A stretch of DNA of 64,000 bases from Parvibaculum lavamentivorans DS-1. Its GTDB lineage: Bacteria; Pseudomonadota; Alphaproteobacteria; Parvibaculales; Parvibaculaceae. The translations under genes were made by a program, and so were the position numbers. The notes beneath the pieces are model-generated. The model worked only from the letters and a program-made list of their open reading frames with translations. It was not told the origin of the DNA and made no database searches. Of this stretch, positions 8,432-19,264 are shown piece after piece. The DNA lies in NCBI RefSeq assembly GCF_000017565.1, contig NC_009719.1, forward strand, positions 2,711,001 to 2,775,000, read 5' to 3'. Position 1 is the first letter of the stretch; every line of letters starts with the position of its first letter.

Positions 8432-9556
8432 TCACCCCCGCACCATCCCCAGAACCTCCTCGGCAATCGCCAGCGATGCCGTCAGCCCCGGGCTCTCGAT
8501 GCCGAACAAATTGACGAGCCCCGTTATCCCGTGTGCCTCCGGCCCCGAGATGACGAAATCCGCCGCCGCTTCGCCGGGTGCGTTGATCTTCGGCCGCACG
8601 CCGGCATAGCCCGGCGCCAGCGCGCCATCCGCCAGGCCCGGCCAATAGCGCCGCACCTCGGCATAGAAGGCGTCGCCCCGCGCCGGGTTCACCGCATAGT
8701 CGAGATCGCCGTCTTTCGGTTCGATCCATTCGACATCCGGCCCGAAGCGCGCCTGACCGCCCATGTCGAGCGTCAGATGCACGCCGAGCCCCGCCGCTTC
8801 CGGCACCGGATAGATGAGGCGGCTGAAAGGCGCGCGGCCGGTCAGCGTGAAATAATTTCCCTTGGCGAAAGAGGCGGCCGGAACATGCGCCGCGTCGAGC
8901 CCTTCAATATGCGCGGCGAGGGCAGGGGCCCAGAGTCCGCCCGCATTGATGACGATCCGTGTACGGAGCCTCATGGGTTCCTCGCCCTCGACATGGACGA
9001 TGAAGCCGTTCCTGTCCCGCTCCACCCGCGTCACCCGCGACCCGAAGGCAATCGCGCCGCCTGCATCCTCGAACTCGCCTTGCAGGCTCAGCATATAGGC
9101 ATGGGCATCGAGAATGCCGGTCGAGGGTGAGTGCAGCGCCGCCACGCAATGGAGCGCCGGCTCCATCGCGCGGGCCTCCGCCGCGCTCATCTCCTGAATG
9201 TCGGAGACGCCGTTCGCCCGTGCCCTCTCCGCCACGCCGCCCAGCGTGGCCAGTTGCGCCTCTTCCGTCGCGACGATCAGCTTCCCCGTCCGCCGGTAGG
9301 GCAGGCCATGCGCGTCGAGATAGCGATAAAGCATCCCGCGCCCCGCCACGCAGAACCGCGCCTTCAGGCTTCCTTCGGGATAATAGAGGCCGGCATGGAT
9401 CACCTCGCTGTTCCGCGCCGAGACTTCGGTCCCGACAGCCTCATGCCGCTCCAGCACGATGGTCTCACGCCCGGCCCGCGACAACGCCCGCGCTGAAGCA
9501 AGCCCGATCACACCCGCGCCCACCACCACCGCCCCGATTTCCGCATCCGCCGCCAA
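8432..9556 (-). CDS. FAD-dependent oxidoreductase, L-2-hydroxyglutarate oxidase-like
   Basis: A 374-residue member of the DAO/L2HGDH flavoprotein group. The FAD-binding GxGxxG is '[12 protein letters not shown]' (residues ~10-21), followed by '[25 protein letters not shown]', which is characteristic of L-2-hydroxyglutarate dehydrogenases/oxidases (LhgO/YgaF). The C-terminal '[23 protein letters not shown]' closes the FAD site. Members oxidise L-2-hydroxyglutarate or related 2-hydroxy acids. The exact substrate cannot be fixed from sequence reading. A Pho box lies about 350 bases upstream and points toward it. Confidence 0.85.
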   Translation of the reverse strand: MAADAEIGAVVVGAGVIGLASARALSRAGRETIVLERHEAVGTEVSARNSEVIHAGLYYPEGSLKARFCVAGRGMLYRYLDAHGLPYRRTGKLIVATEEAQLATLGGVAERARANGVSDIQEMSAAEARAMEPALHCVAALHSPSTGILDAHAYMLSLQGEFEDAGGAIAFGSRVTRVERDRNGFIVHVEGEEPMRLRTRIVINAGGLWAPALAAHIEGLDAAHVPAASFAKGNYFTLTGRAPFSRLIYPVPEAAGLGVHLTLDMGGQARFGPDVEWIEPKDGDLDYAVNPARGDAFYAEVRRYWPGLADGALAPGYAGVRPKINAPGEAAADFVISGPEAHGITGLVNLFGIESPGLTASLAIAEEVLGMVRG

Positions 9557-9660
9557 ATACTCTCTCCCTCAGGTCACAGTCCAAGCAGTGACGGAGAATT
9601 GGGAGGGTGGCAAGGGGCGGCTGAGGCGCGTGATGTTCGGAGGCCGCCCTATATAGAAGT

Positions 9661-9684
9661 GTCATCCCGGCGGAAGCCGGGAAC
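9661..9684 (+). repeat. GTCATCCCGG palindromic repeat, single copy
   Basis: Same family as the 8.2-8.4 kb cluster (GTCATCCCGGCGGAAGCCGGG), preceded by the same 'tagaagt' tail as the 8320 copy. Stem CCCGGC/GCCGGG. It lies in the leader region upstream of the FAD oxidoreductase. Confidence 0.7.
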
Positions 9685-9713
9685 CATGGGCCGCGCTGGG
9701 CAGGCAAAAGAGG

Positions 9714-9980
9714 GGATTATTTATTTTCGGAAAATCTCTACCCGGGCATAACTCACCGCGCTCATGGCAGCGCAACATATCCCCTCATGCAGCTGCGAAA
9801 GGAGGGGCGTCGTACGTAATTCAGCACCTCCCGGCGCACGCAAACCCGCTCCGCGAAGCGTGCATTTCGCTTGAGGCTGACGTCTCGCGAACACCCCAAA
9901 AAGCTTTGTGACGGTCTCGTGACAGTTCGATGACAGTCGTTGCGTTTATCCCCGCTTTGGAACCCGAAAATAAATAATCC
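9714..9980. repeat. 267-bp segment bounded by perfect 17-bp inverted repeats
   Basis: The 17-mer GGATTATTTATTTTCGG at 9714-9730 recurs as its exact reverse complement at 9964-9980. The termini are AT-rich in a GC-rich genome and the match stops abruptly on both sides. No target-site duplication is visible and there is no convincing ORF inside. The segment contains the Pho box at 9908-9936 and an internal hairpin (GCACGC...GCGTGC, ~9837-9864). It could be a MITE-like element, a remnant, or a structured transcript. It fills most of the 459-base gap between the oxidoreductase and sulfatase genes. Confidence 0.6.
9908..9936 (-). promoter_or_regulatory. Pho box (three 7-mers, 11-bp period)
   Basis: On the reverse strand the order is CTGTCAT (9936-9930), CGAA, CTGTCAC (9925-9919), GAGA, CCGTCAC (9914-9908). 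This matches the PhoB half-site consensus CTGTCAT with 4-base spacers, a three-unit tandem array. It points toward lower coordinates, i.e. toward the FAD oxidoreductase start 350 bases away. No good -10 or ORF lies immediately downstream, so the regulated transcript is unclear. Confidence 0.7.
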
Positions 9981-10015
9981 TCGGTTTTTCCGCCCCATCC
10001 GAATCCGTATACAGA

Positions 10016-12086
<2,071 letters not shown>

Positions 12087-12095
12087 TCCGTCGCG

Positions 12096-12401
12096 TCAGG
12101 CGCTGGCGATTTTCTTTTTCTTTTCGTCGAAGACCGTAAATTCGTGCTCGATCGATTTTTCGATGAGGAGCCGCCATAACGGTTCGGCGATCGCGGGGCT
12201 CAAGCCGGCGCGTTCCGCTTCCGCCAGCACCTTCGCCACCACGTCCTCGATCCGCGCCTCGTCGCGCACCGCCGACCGCTCGCCCTTGATCGCGCCGGCC
12301 TGTTCGATATAGGTCTGCCGCTCGGCGAGGAGCCGGACCAGTTCCCGATCGATTCGGTCGATCTCGCTGCGGACCTCCGGCATCGTGTTGCACTTGACCA
12401 T
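12096..12401 (-). CDS. Chorismate mutase (AroQ class)
   Basis: A 101-residue all-helical protein with the AroQ pattern 'VRSEIDRIDRELVRLLAERQTYI' (residues ~9-31), then 'AGAIKG' and a C-terminal helix. It converts chorismate to prephenate for phenylalanine/tyrosine synthesis. The ATG at 12401 has GGAG about 8 bases upstream and gives the standard monofunctional length; the longer frame upstream begins with low-quality sequence. It converges on the ferredoxin gene with only nine bases between stops. Confidence 0.9.
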   Translation of the reverse strand: MVKCNTMPEVRSEIDRIDRELVRLLAERQTYIEQAGAIKGERSAVRDEARIEDVVAKVLAEAERAGLSPAIAEPLWRLLIEKSIEHEFTVFDEKKKKIASA

Positions 12402-12560
12402 GGGGCATTCTCCGGCAATGAGGTGCGACTGCCTCCGCACTTTCGCGCCGTAACATAGGCACGCCCGCCAGATTGTCACGGCCAAATCCGGCGATTTTTT
12501 TGCTTGGCGTTGGGGGGCGGGCGACCTATATAGGCGTCAGCGGTTGTGAAATATAAATAA

Positions 12561-13652
<1,092 letters not shown>

Positions 13653-13669
13653 GCTTATCGAGGTCAGTC

Positions 13670-13993
13670 ATGCGTATCATTCTAATCGATACCGAAGGCG
13701 TCGAGCACACGCTTGAGGCCGCGGAAGGTTGGCGGGTGATGGAGATCATCCGCGACTACGGGTTTCCCATTGTGGCCGAGTGCGGGGGCGCCTGCGCCTG
13801 CGGTACCTGCCAGGTCGAAGTCGATCCGGACTGGGCCGCGAAACTTCACGAGCCGCGAGAGGAAGAGCTGGATATGCTCGACCAGAATTACGGCGGCGAA
13901 TGGTCACGCCTGTCCTGTCAGCTTCTCATGAACGCGAAGCTCGACGGGCTGCGCGTGCGCCTTGCCGATATCGCGATCCGCAAAGCTGCCTGA
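13670..13993 (+). CDS. [2Fe-2S] ferredoxin, adrenodoxin type (second copy)
   Basis: A 107-residue ferredoxin with ligands C38, C44, C47 ('CGGACACGTC') and C83 ('LSCQLLM'). It is a paralogue of the ferredoxin at 11766-12086, sharing the cluster loop but divergent elsewhere. It lies 17 bases after the ferredoxin reductase gene, so the two should be co-transcribed and form an NADPH-to-ferredoxin electron chain. The terminal acceptor (for example a P450 or other oxygenase) is not in the window. Confidence 0.93.
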   Translation: MRIILIDTEGVEHTLEAAEGWRVMEIIRDYGFPIVAECGGACACGTCQVEVDPDWAAKLHEPREEELDMLDQNYGGEWSRLSCQLLMNAKLDGLRVRLADIAIRKAA

Positions 13994-14051
13994 CCGGCAG
14001 CCGCTGGACAAGTCCTGCTGCAACCTGCCAAGAATGGTGCAGGAGGCATAC

Positions 14052-14453
14052 GTGCAGCGACTCTCTTTCATTCTCATTCTGGTGTTTGCACTTTTTGTGC
14101 AGGGCAACGCTTTTGCGGAGCCGGCGCCTGCGGTAGAGACCACGCTTTATTTTGGTCTTGGTCTCGCCGATGGTGGCAGCGTGAGCGAAGACGATTGGGA
14201 TGGGTTTCTCAGGGATGTCGTAACGCCGCGATTTCCCGGGGGCTTCAGCGTTGTGGAGGCCCATGGACAATGGCGTGATCCTGATGTTGCAGAGGCGCCA
14301 ATCATTCGGGAAGTCACGAAAATTCTCATCATCGTTCATCCCAAGACGCCCGCCACTGAAGCTTCCATTGGTGAATTGAAATCGATCTATAGCGAACTCT
14401 TTCACCAGAAATCGGTTTTCCATACCGAGTCTCCCACACGGATTGTGGAGTAG
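14052..14453 (+). CDS. Secreted DUF3574-family protein
   Basis: About 133 residues. The GTG at 14052 is preferred because AGGAGG lies five bases upstream and the protein then begins with a clean signal peptide (residues 1-22, ending AFA). An upstream in-frame ATG at 14034 lacks a ribosome site. The mature part has the DUF3574 pattern 'TTLYFGLGLADGG...DDWDGFLRDVVTPRFPGGFSV...GQWRD'. The function of this family is unknown; it is small and probably periplasmic. It may share a transcript with the ferredoxin upstream and the UPF0280-like gene 8 bases downstream. Confidence 0.82.
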   Translation: MQRLSFILILVFALFVQGNAFAEPAPAVETTLYFGLGLADGGSVSEDDWDGFLRDVVTPRFPGGFSVVEAHGQWRDPDVAEAPIIREVTKILIIVHPKTPATEASIGELKSIYSELFHQKSVFHTESPTRIVE

Positions 14454-14461
14454 AATTTTCG

Positions 14462-15328
14462 ATGGCTGCGGTTTCGTTGTTTATCCAAAAAAGTTTCGAA
14501 GTATGGCCGGGTAAACTCAATCTCGCGGCATCCGGAGAAGGCGCGTGCGATGCCGTCGATGCGGGGATGGATGCCGCTCGCGATCTTTCCCTGTCATTGC
14601 TTGCCGATGCGGAGCTTTTGTCGGCCGGAACCGAGAATCCATTGCCGCGCGGAAGGGCCGGGCGTCTTGCTGTCGAGGCGATGAGTGTCTTCCGGGACTT
14701 GCTGCCGGTTGCGGCCATGCCGCCGTCATTGACGGCGGTACCAGGTGCCGTTTGCGATGCCGTACTGGCCGCGATGCTCGGGGCAGGGAGCGGGAAGGGC
14801 GGTGTCGAGGTCGCTCTGGTCTCCCTTGGGGATGTGGCGGCAATCCATCAGGAGCCGGGAGCCATCCTTGTGCAAGACGCAAGCATGCCCCCGGTTCTTG
14901 CCGAGTTTCTGAACGCACTGGGAAGCGATGTTCGAGGTGGCGTTGCCATGGGCGGCATTCGTTCGGGTATTCCGACACGAGGTTTGCTCGACAGCGTTAC
15001 CGTGCAATCGAAAAGTGCCGCAATCGCGGGACTGGCCGCCGCGACCATAGCGGATGCGGCAATCGGAGCCGTTGTAGATTCCGGGTGGAAGCCTCGGGAC
15101 AGATTACTTGAGCTGGCTTGGCGAAACCGCCCCGTCAGCGCTGCAACGGGGTTTGTCGAGCCGGAGCAGGTCTGGGAAGCTCTGTCCTCATCCGTCAGAT
15201 GTGCAATGGCAATTCGCGAGAAGAGATTGCTCCGCGCGGCCGCTCTGGGCTTGAAAGGACGGGGCCGGACGATCGGTCCGATTGATGGAGACAGGCTATT
15301 GCGTTTCGGTGTTTCGGAGTGGCGCTGA
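14462..15328 (+). CDS. UPF0280 / ApbE-like family protein
   Basis: A 288-residue protein of uncertain function. The middle has the pattern of UPF0280 proteins, distant relatives of the FMN transferase ApbE: 'SLTAVPGAVCDAVLAAML', 'VEVALVSLGDVAAIH' (where most members have V-N-N-G-G-D-I-A) and 'IPTRGLLDSVTVQSKSAAIAGLAAATIADAA'. The usual glycine/asparagine-rich loop is altered to S-L-G-D, so catalytic capacity is doubtful. It follows the DUF3574 gene with eight bases between. The assignment is by motif recall. Confidence 0.65.
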   Translation: MAAVSLFIQKSFEVWPGKLNLAASGEGACDAVDAGMDAARDLSLSLLADAELLSAGTENPLPRGRAGRLAVEAMSVFRDLLPVAAMPPSLTAVPGAVCDAVLAAMLGAGSGKGGVEVALVSLGDVAAIHQEPGAILVQDASMPPVLAEFLNALGSDVRGGVAMGGIRSGIPTRGLLDSVTVQSKSAAIAGLAAATIADAAIGAVVDSGWKPRDRLLELAWRNRPVSAATGFVEPEQVWEALSSSVRCAMAIREKRLLRAAALGLKGRGRTIGPIDGDRLLRFGVSEWR

Positions 15329-15380
15329 CGGAGGTGCGAGGCCATACTCACACTCATCAGAGTCCGGGGAGGGGTTGAAG

Positions 15381-15998
15381 ATGGGCTTTTACGAACGGCA
15401 TATCGTTCCTCACATCATCAATTGTGCCTGTGGCACGAAGCCGATCCGCTATCAGCGCAAGAAAGTCGTGCCGATGGCGGAGGGTACGGTGCTCGAAATC
15501 GGCATCGGCACAGGGCTTAATCTTCCCTATTACGATCCATCGAAAGTTGCGCGCGTGATCGGTCTCGATCCGTCGGAAGAGTCCTGGAAACTTGCCGGTG
15601 AGCGCGCGAAGGATTTGTCCTTTCCCGTTGAATTCATCGGTTTGCCCGGCGAACAGATTCCGCTCGACGACAAGAGTGTGGATACGGTCCTTTGTACTTT
15701 CAGTCTCTGCACGATCCCCGATCCCGTGAAAGCTCTGGAAGGGATGCGTCGTGTCCTGAGGCCGGGCGGCAAACTGGTTTTCTGCGAGCATGGTGCGGCG
15801 CCCGACGCCGATGTTGCGAAGTGGCAGGACCGGATAAATCCGGTCTGGAAGGTTCTTTTCGGCGGTTGCAACCTGAACCGGAAGGTCCCCTCGTTGATCG
15901 AGCAGGGCGGCTTCAAGGTGGCGGATCTTCAAACCATGTATCTGCCTTCAACGCCGCGTTTCGCGGGGTTCAATTACTGGGGCGTGGCCCAAGCCTGA
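15381..15998 (+). CDS. Class I SAM-dependent methyltransferase
   Basis: A 205-residue methyltransferase. Motif I is 'VLEIGIGTGLNLPYY' (residues ~37-51), followed by an acidic residue in 'VIGLDPSEESW', a motif II-like 'DTVLCTFSLCTIPDP' and a post-motif 'VLRPGGKLVFCEHG'. Overall it resembles the METTL7/TMT1 and UbiE/Coq5-like group. The C-terminal hydrophobic 'TPRFAGFNYWGVAQA' is also typical of that group. The substrate is unknown. Start ATG 15381, preceded by GGGGAGGGG. Confidence 0.88.
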   Translation: MGFYERHIVPHIINCACGTKPIRYQRKKVVPMAEGTVLEIGIGTGLNLPYYDPSKVARVIGLDPSEESWKLAGERAKDLSFPVEFIGLPGEQIPLDDKSVDTVLCTFSLCTIPDPVKALEGMRRVLRPGGKLVFCEHGAAPDADVAKWQDRINPVWKVLFGGCNLNRKVPSLIEQGGFKVADLQTMYLPSTPRFAGFNYWGVAQA

Positions 15999-16043
15999 AC
16001 GGAGGATGCTGGCTCCCCTTGACTCACCGACAGGAGGAAATTA

Positions 16044-16058
16044 GAACAAAAAGCGAAC
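16044..16058. promoter_or_regulatory. LexA (SOS) box before imuA
   Basis: GAAC-N7-GAAC, the reverse-strand reading of the alphaproteobacterial SOS box GTTC-N7-GTTC, with halves at 16044-16047 and 16055-16058. It ends 12 bases before the imuA ATG, a position that would block transcription. Confidence 0.85.
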
Positions 16059-16070
16059 AATGGTTTTCTC

Positions 16071-16898
16071 ATGTCACAAGCTGCCAAAGCCGCCCTTATC
16101 GCAGACCTTAAATCCAGGATCGCCAGCCCTCTCTCGATTGGGGGGGACGGCTGCGCCGCGATGTCTCTGGGCGATGCCAAAATCGATCGCATGCTCCCCG
16201 ATGGAGGTCTTCGGCTTGGGGCTTTGCATGAGATTGTGGCGGCTACCTATCATGATACGGGCGCGGTGGGCGGCTTCCTTGCGGGGCTTGCCGTTTGTGT
16301 CATGAGCAGGTCCACCGCACCCATCCTGTGGTGCGACGCAGGGCGTTCCCCCTTTGATATGGGCCGGCTTTATGGGCCCGGCATTGCGGCCTTCGGTCTC
16401 GATCCGGCGAGGCTCATCCTCGTTGCGCCGCCACGCGACAGCGATTGTCTGTGGGTGATGGAAGAAGCGCTTCGCAGCCATGCCTTTGCCGCTGTGGTGG
16501 GGGAGGTGGAGAGTTCATCTGCCTCTCTCGACCTTACCGCAACACGGCGGCTGCAGCTTGCGGCGGAGGAGGCCAAGATCCCCGTGTTCCTTTCCACCGG
16601 TTGCAGGAAAGCGGCGGGTGGTGCAAGTGCTGCCGTTACCCGCTGGCAGGTGAAGGCGGCCCCCAGTGCGCCGGTCTCTTATGCAGACGAAAAAGAAAGA
16701 CTACCCGGCATTCCGCGCTGGGAGGTCGATCTGGTCCGGTCGCGTGGAGGCCAGCCCGGTCACTGGCTGGTGGAGTGGAGTGGCGCGGCAAATCTTTTTT
16801 CCGTCATCGACGCAGAAGAAACGCATCGCGCAAAGCCCGGTCTTGTTGCCGGCTATGCGAACGTGGAGGCTCTGGTCCCATTGCGGAGAATGGGCTGA
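16071..16898 (+). CDS. imuA: ImuA, SOS mutagenesis RecA-like protein
   Basis: A 275-residue protein with the ImuA start 'GDAKIDRMLPDGGLRLGALHEIVA' (~residues 35-60) and a RecA-like core that lacks a proper Walker A. ImuA works with ImuB and DnaE2 in error-prone translesion synthesis after DNA damage. In most alphaproteobacteria it is the first gene of an imuA-imuB-dnaE2 operon. Here imuB starts about 760 bases further on, after two genes on the opposite strand. No in-frame start lies upstream of ATG 16071. It has its own LexA box. Confidence 0.9.
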   Translation: MSQAAKAALIADLKSRIASPLSIGGDGCAAMSLGDAKIDRMLPDGGLRLGALHEIVAATYHDTGAVGGFLAGLAVCVMSRSTAPILWCDAGRSPFDMGRLYGPGIAAFGLDPARLILVAPPRDSDCLWVMEEALRSHAFAAVVGEVESSSASLDLTATRRLQLAAEEAKIPVFLSTGCRKAAGGASAAVTRWQVKAAPSAPVSYADEKERLPGIPRWEVDLVRSRGGQPGHWLVEWSGAANLFSVIDAEETHRAKPGLVAGYANVEALVPLRRMG

Positions 16899-16910
16899 CG
16901 GCTGGAGGTC

Positions 16911-17216
16911 TTACCAGCGGCGATAGGGGTATGGATAAGGATAGGGGTAGTAGCCAGGATAAGGGCCGCCCCACCAGGGCGAGGGTGTTTGCGCTCGTCT
17001 CAATTCACGTGTGTTTGCTTCCTGCGCCCGAATTTCCCGCAGTTTCAGCAGGCAATTGGCAAAAGCTTCCGACCCTGGCGTGAAGCCGATTTTCTGACAT
17101 TCAGCCTCGTCCGACTGCCGTTGGGCAGCTTCGCGAGCGGCTTGCTCTTGCGGGCTTGCGCAAGCGGCAACAACGAGCAGAAAACCGATGGCCAATGCTG
17201 ACGGGATCATACGCAT
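16911..17216 (-). CDS. Small putative lipoprotein, paralogue of the next gene
   Basis: A 101-residue protein with a lipobox ('LVVAACAS', cysteine at residue 19), a 'AECQKIGFTPGSEAFANCLLKLREIRAQE' core, and a C-terminal tail of alternating Pro/Tyr/Gly (~residues 82-101). The start has GGAGG eight bases upstream. It lies on the opposite strand between imuA and imuB and is followed, in its own direction, by the end of imuA. The core is shared with the 17235-17504 gene. I do not recognise a named function; similar small lipoproteins are common in envelope-stress contexts. Confidence 0.8.
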   Translation of the reverse strand: MRMIPSALAIGFLLVVAACASPQEQAAREAAQRQSDEAECQKIGFTPGSEAFANCLLKLREIRAQEANTRELRRAQTPSPWWGGPYPGYYPYPYPYPYRRW

Positions 17217-17234
17217 CTACATTACCTCCGTACG

Positions 17235-17504
17235 TCAGAACCCTTTGCTGACGCCGATGCCCACGCCAAAGCCAATATTGGGAGAGCGATTGGCTTCTTC
17301 CTTGGCGCGGATTTCCTTCATTTTAAGACGGCAATTGCCATAGGCCTCTGTGTCCGGCTGGAAGCCCAATTCCACGCAGTTCTGGTGATCGAGAGCATTG
17401 AGCCGCGCTTGCTCGGCCGCGGGATCGCTGCATGCGGCGAGCGCCAGCGGTGCCGTCAACATCACGCCCAAAACCAGGCGTCTGGTTTGAATTCGCGTCA
17501 GCAT
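17235..17504 (-). CDS. Small putative lipoprotein, paralogue of the previous gene
   Basis: An 89-residue protein. The ATG at 17504 gives a standard lipoprotein signal with lipobox 'ALAACSD'; GGAG/GAGG lie 6-10 bases upstream. The core 'NCVELGFQPDTEAYGNCRLKMKEIRAKEE' matches the neighbour's core, including both cysteines, so the two are tandem duplicates. The C-terminus is Gly-rich ('GFGVGIGVSKGF') rather than Pro/Tyr-rich. Together they form a reverse-strand pair inserted into the imu cluster. Function unknown. Confidence 0.8.
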   Translation of the reverse strand: MLTRIQTRRLVLGVMLTAPLALAACSDPAAEQARLNALDHQNCVELGFQPDTEAYGNCRLKMKEIRAKEEANRSPNIGFGVGIGVSKGF

Positions 17505-17624
17505 GCTCTGCCTCTCCGGCTGGATCCTGTTTCGTCCGTTCTTATCCAACTAATCCTATCCTTGTTTCAGGCAAGAAAGAGGCAATTCAGATTGGACTCG
17601 CCTTTCGGGTAAGCCCGATGATAT

Positions 17625-17639
17625 GTTCCCTTTTTGTTC
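17625..17639. promoter_or_regulatory. LexA (SOS) box before imuB
   Basis: GTTC-N7-GTTC with halves at 17625-17628 and 17636-17639, 23 bases before the proposed imuB ATG at 17663. Because imuB is cut off from imuA by two reverse-strand genes, this gives it and dnaE2 an independent SOS promoter. Confidence 0.85.
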
Positions 17640-17662
17640 CATCCAGCTTCTCGGGTAGACGT

Positions 17663-19264
17663 ATGGGAGGCGAACGCAGGATTGTTGCAGTCTGGTGGCC
17701 TCACTGGGCCATCGAACGCCTTGAGCGCGATCTCGCGCGACGAGCGCGGCCCTTGCGGGTGCCGGAGAAGCCACGTGCTCTAGCCATGCCGGGGGTGGGT
17801 GGGCTCCGTGTGACCGCGCGCAACGAACTTGCAGATGCTGCAGGGATAAGACCGGGGCAGATGGTCTCCGACGCCACGGCACTTTGTCCGGGGCTAGAGC
17901 TGCATTCAGCGGATAGGGAAGGCGATCGCAAGGGATTGGTCCGGCTGGCAGGATGGTGCGGGCGTTACACTCCCTGGACGGCGCTTGATCCTCAAGGGAT
18001 CGGAGATGAACCCGATGGCATTCTGCTGGACATCACCGGGTGCGATCATCTTTTCGGCGGTGAGGCGAAGCTTCTCGAAGAATTGCGGAGACGGCTTCAG
18101 GGCTTTGGCCTGACGACACGAGCCGCCATCGCATCGACGAGGGGAGCAGCCTGGGCATTGGCTCGCTTCGGTAACCAGCCTGCTCTTGTTTTGCCGGTAA
18201 ACGGAGAAGTCGATGCTCTCCGTTCGCTTCCTGTAGCCGCACTTCGATTGAATGAGGCCATCGTCAACGGCCTCATGCGTCTCGGGCTCAAAAAGATCGG
18301 CGATCTCTATGGAAAGCCCCGGGCACCTGTTACGGCACGTTTCGGACCGGAGGTTTCGCGCCGTCTCGATGAAGCGCTCGGATTTGAACCGGAGCCGATA
18401 TCGCCGGAGCTTCCGCCTGTGTTCTATCGGGCCAGCATTACTTTTTCCGAAGGCCTGACGCGAAACGCGCATATCGAAGATGCTGTAAAGCGGATCGCTG
18501 CCGATCTCTGCGAAGTGCTTGAGCGGGAGCACCAGGGTGCGCGACGGTTGGAATTGCAGCTTTTCCGTGTCGATGGGGAAGTGACGCGATTGCAAGCCGG
18601 AACAGGCATTGCTTCACATGATGCCTTTCATCTCTCTCGTCTTTTTCGCGAGAAACTCGCCCAACTGGGAGATGATTTTGACACGGGGTTCGGGGTGGAA
18701 GCTCTCACGCTTTCCTGCCTTGCCGTCGACGAACTGAAGCCTGCACAGGAAACTTTCGAAAATGAAAGCAGTCGCGCGCAGGCGCTGGAACAATTTATCG
18801 ACAGGCTGAGCAATCGCTTCGGGGCTGATCGTGTTCTGCGACTGGAGCCACGTGCAAGCCATATTCCCGAACGCGCAGCTGTCGCCGTTCCAGCCTTGCA
18901 CGGCCATATGCCGGCCATGCAAGGCTGGAAAACCTATGTGAGCGAACAGATGGCTTCGGTTCTTGGAGGAAGCCTGCCTCGTCCTCTTCGGCTTTTGCCG
19001 TCCCCTGAAGCCGTGGATGTAATGGCGGAGGTGCCTGAAGGTCCCCCTCGTATTTTCCGTTGGCGGCGCATATCCCACCAGGTTGCCCGCGCTGAGGGAC
19101 CGGAACGGCTTTCTCCGGAATGGTGGCGAGAGGGAAAGCACCGCACGCGGGATTACTACCGCGTGGAAGATATCGAAGGACGGCGTTTCTGGCTTTATCG
19201 CGATGGACTTTACCATCGGGATAATGAAGGGCCGCGCTGGTATCTGCATGGAGTGTTCGAATGA
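17663..19264 (+). CDS. imuB: ImuB, Y-family polymerase-like protein
   Basis: About 533 residues with the ImuB N-terminus 'RRIVAVWWPHWAIERL', a Y-family-like palm/fingers region ('GILLDITGCDHLFGGE' at ~120-135) and an HhH/little-finger part. ImuB is a catalytically inactive Y-family homologue that bridges the beta clamp, ImuA and DnaE2. The frame stays open upstream to 17432, but the LexA box at 17625-17639 would then lie inside the gene. I therefore start at ATG 17663, whose ribosome site is weak. It overlaps dnaE2 by ATGA. Confidence 0.9.
   Translation: MGGERRIVAVWWPHWAIERLERDLARRARPLRVPEKPRALAMPGVGGLRVTARNELADAAGIRPGQMVSDATALCPGLELHSADREGDRKGLVRLAGWCGRYTPWTALDPQGIGDEPDGILLDITGCDHLFGGEAKLLEELRRRLQGFGLTTRAAIASTRGAAWALARFGNQPALVLPVNGEVDALRSLPVAALRLNEAIVNGLMRLGLKKIGDLYGKPRAPVTARFGPEVSRRLDEALGFEPEPISPELPPVFYRASITFSEGLTRNAHIEDAVKRIAADLCEVLEREHQGARRLELQLFRVDGEVTRLQAGTGIASHDAFHLSRLFREKLAQLGDDFDTGFGVEALTLSCLAVDELKPAQETFENESSRAQALEQFIDRLSNRFGADRVLRLEPRASHIPERAAVAVPALHGHMPAMQGWKTYVSEQMASVLGGSLPRPLRLLPSPEAVDVMAEVPEGPPRIFRWRRISHQVARAEGPERLSPEWWREGKHRTRDYYRVEDIEGRRFWLYRDGLYHRDNEGPRWYLHGVFE

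Noticed and set aside
9557-10015. Replication origin or inversion boundary suggested by a change in G versus C bias along the strand near 9.6-10 kb
   Set aside because: Hand counts of single lines gave mixed results on the left side, only one TTATCCNC-like DnaA-type word was seen, and no dnaA, hemE or parAB genes are near. A cumulative skew plot of the whole genome would be needed.
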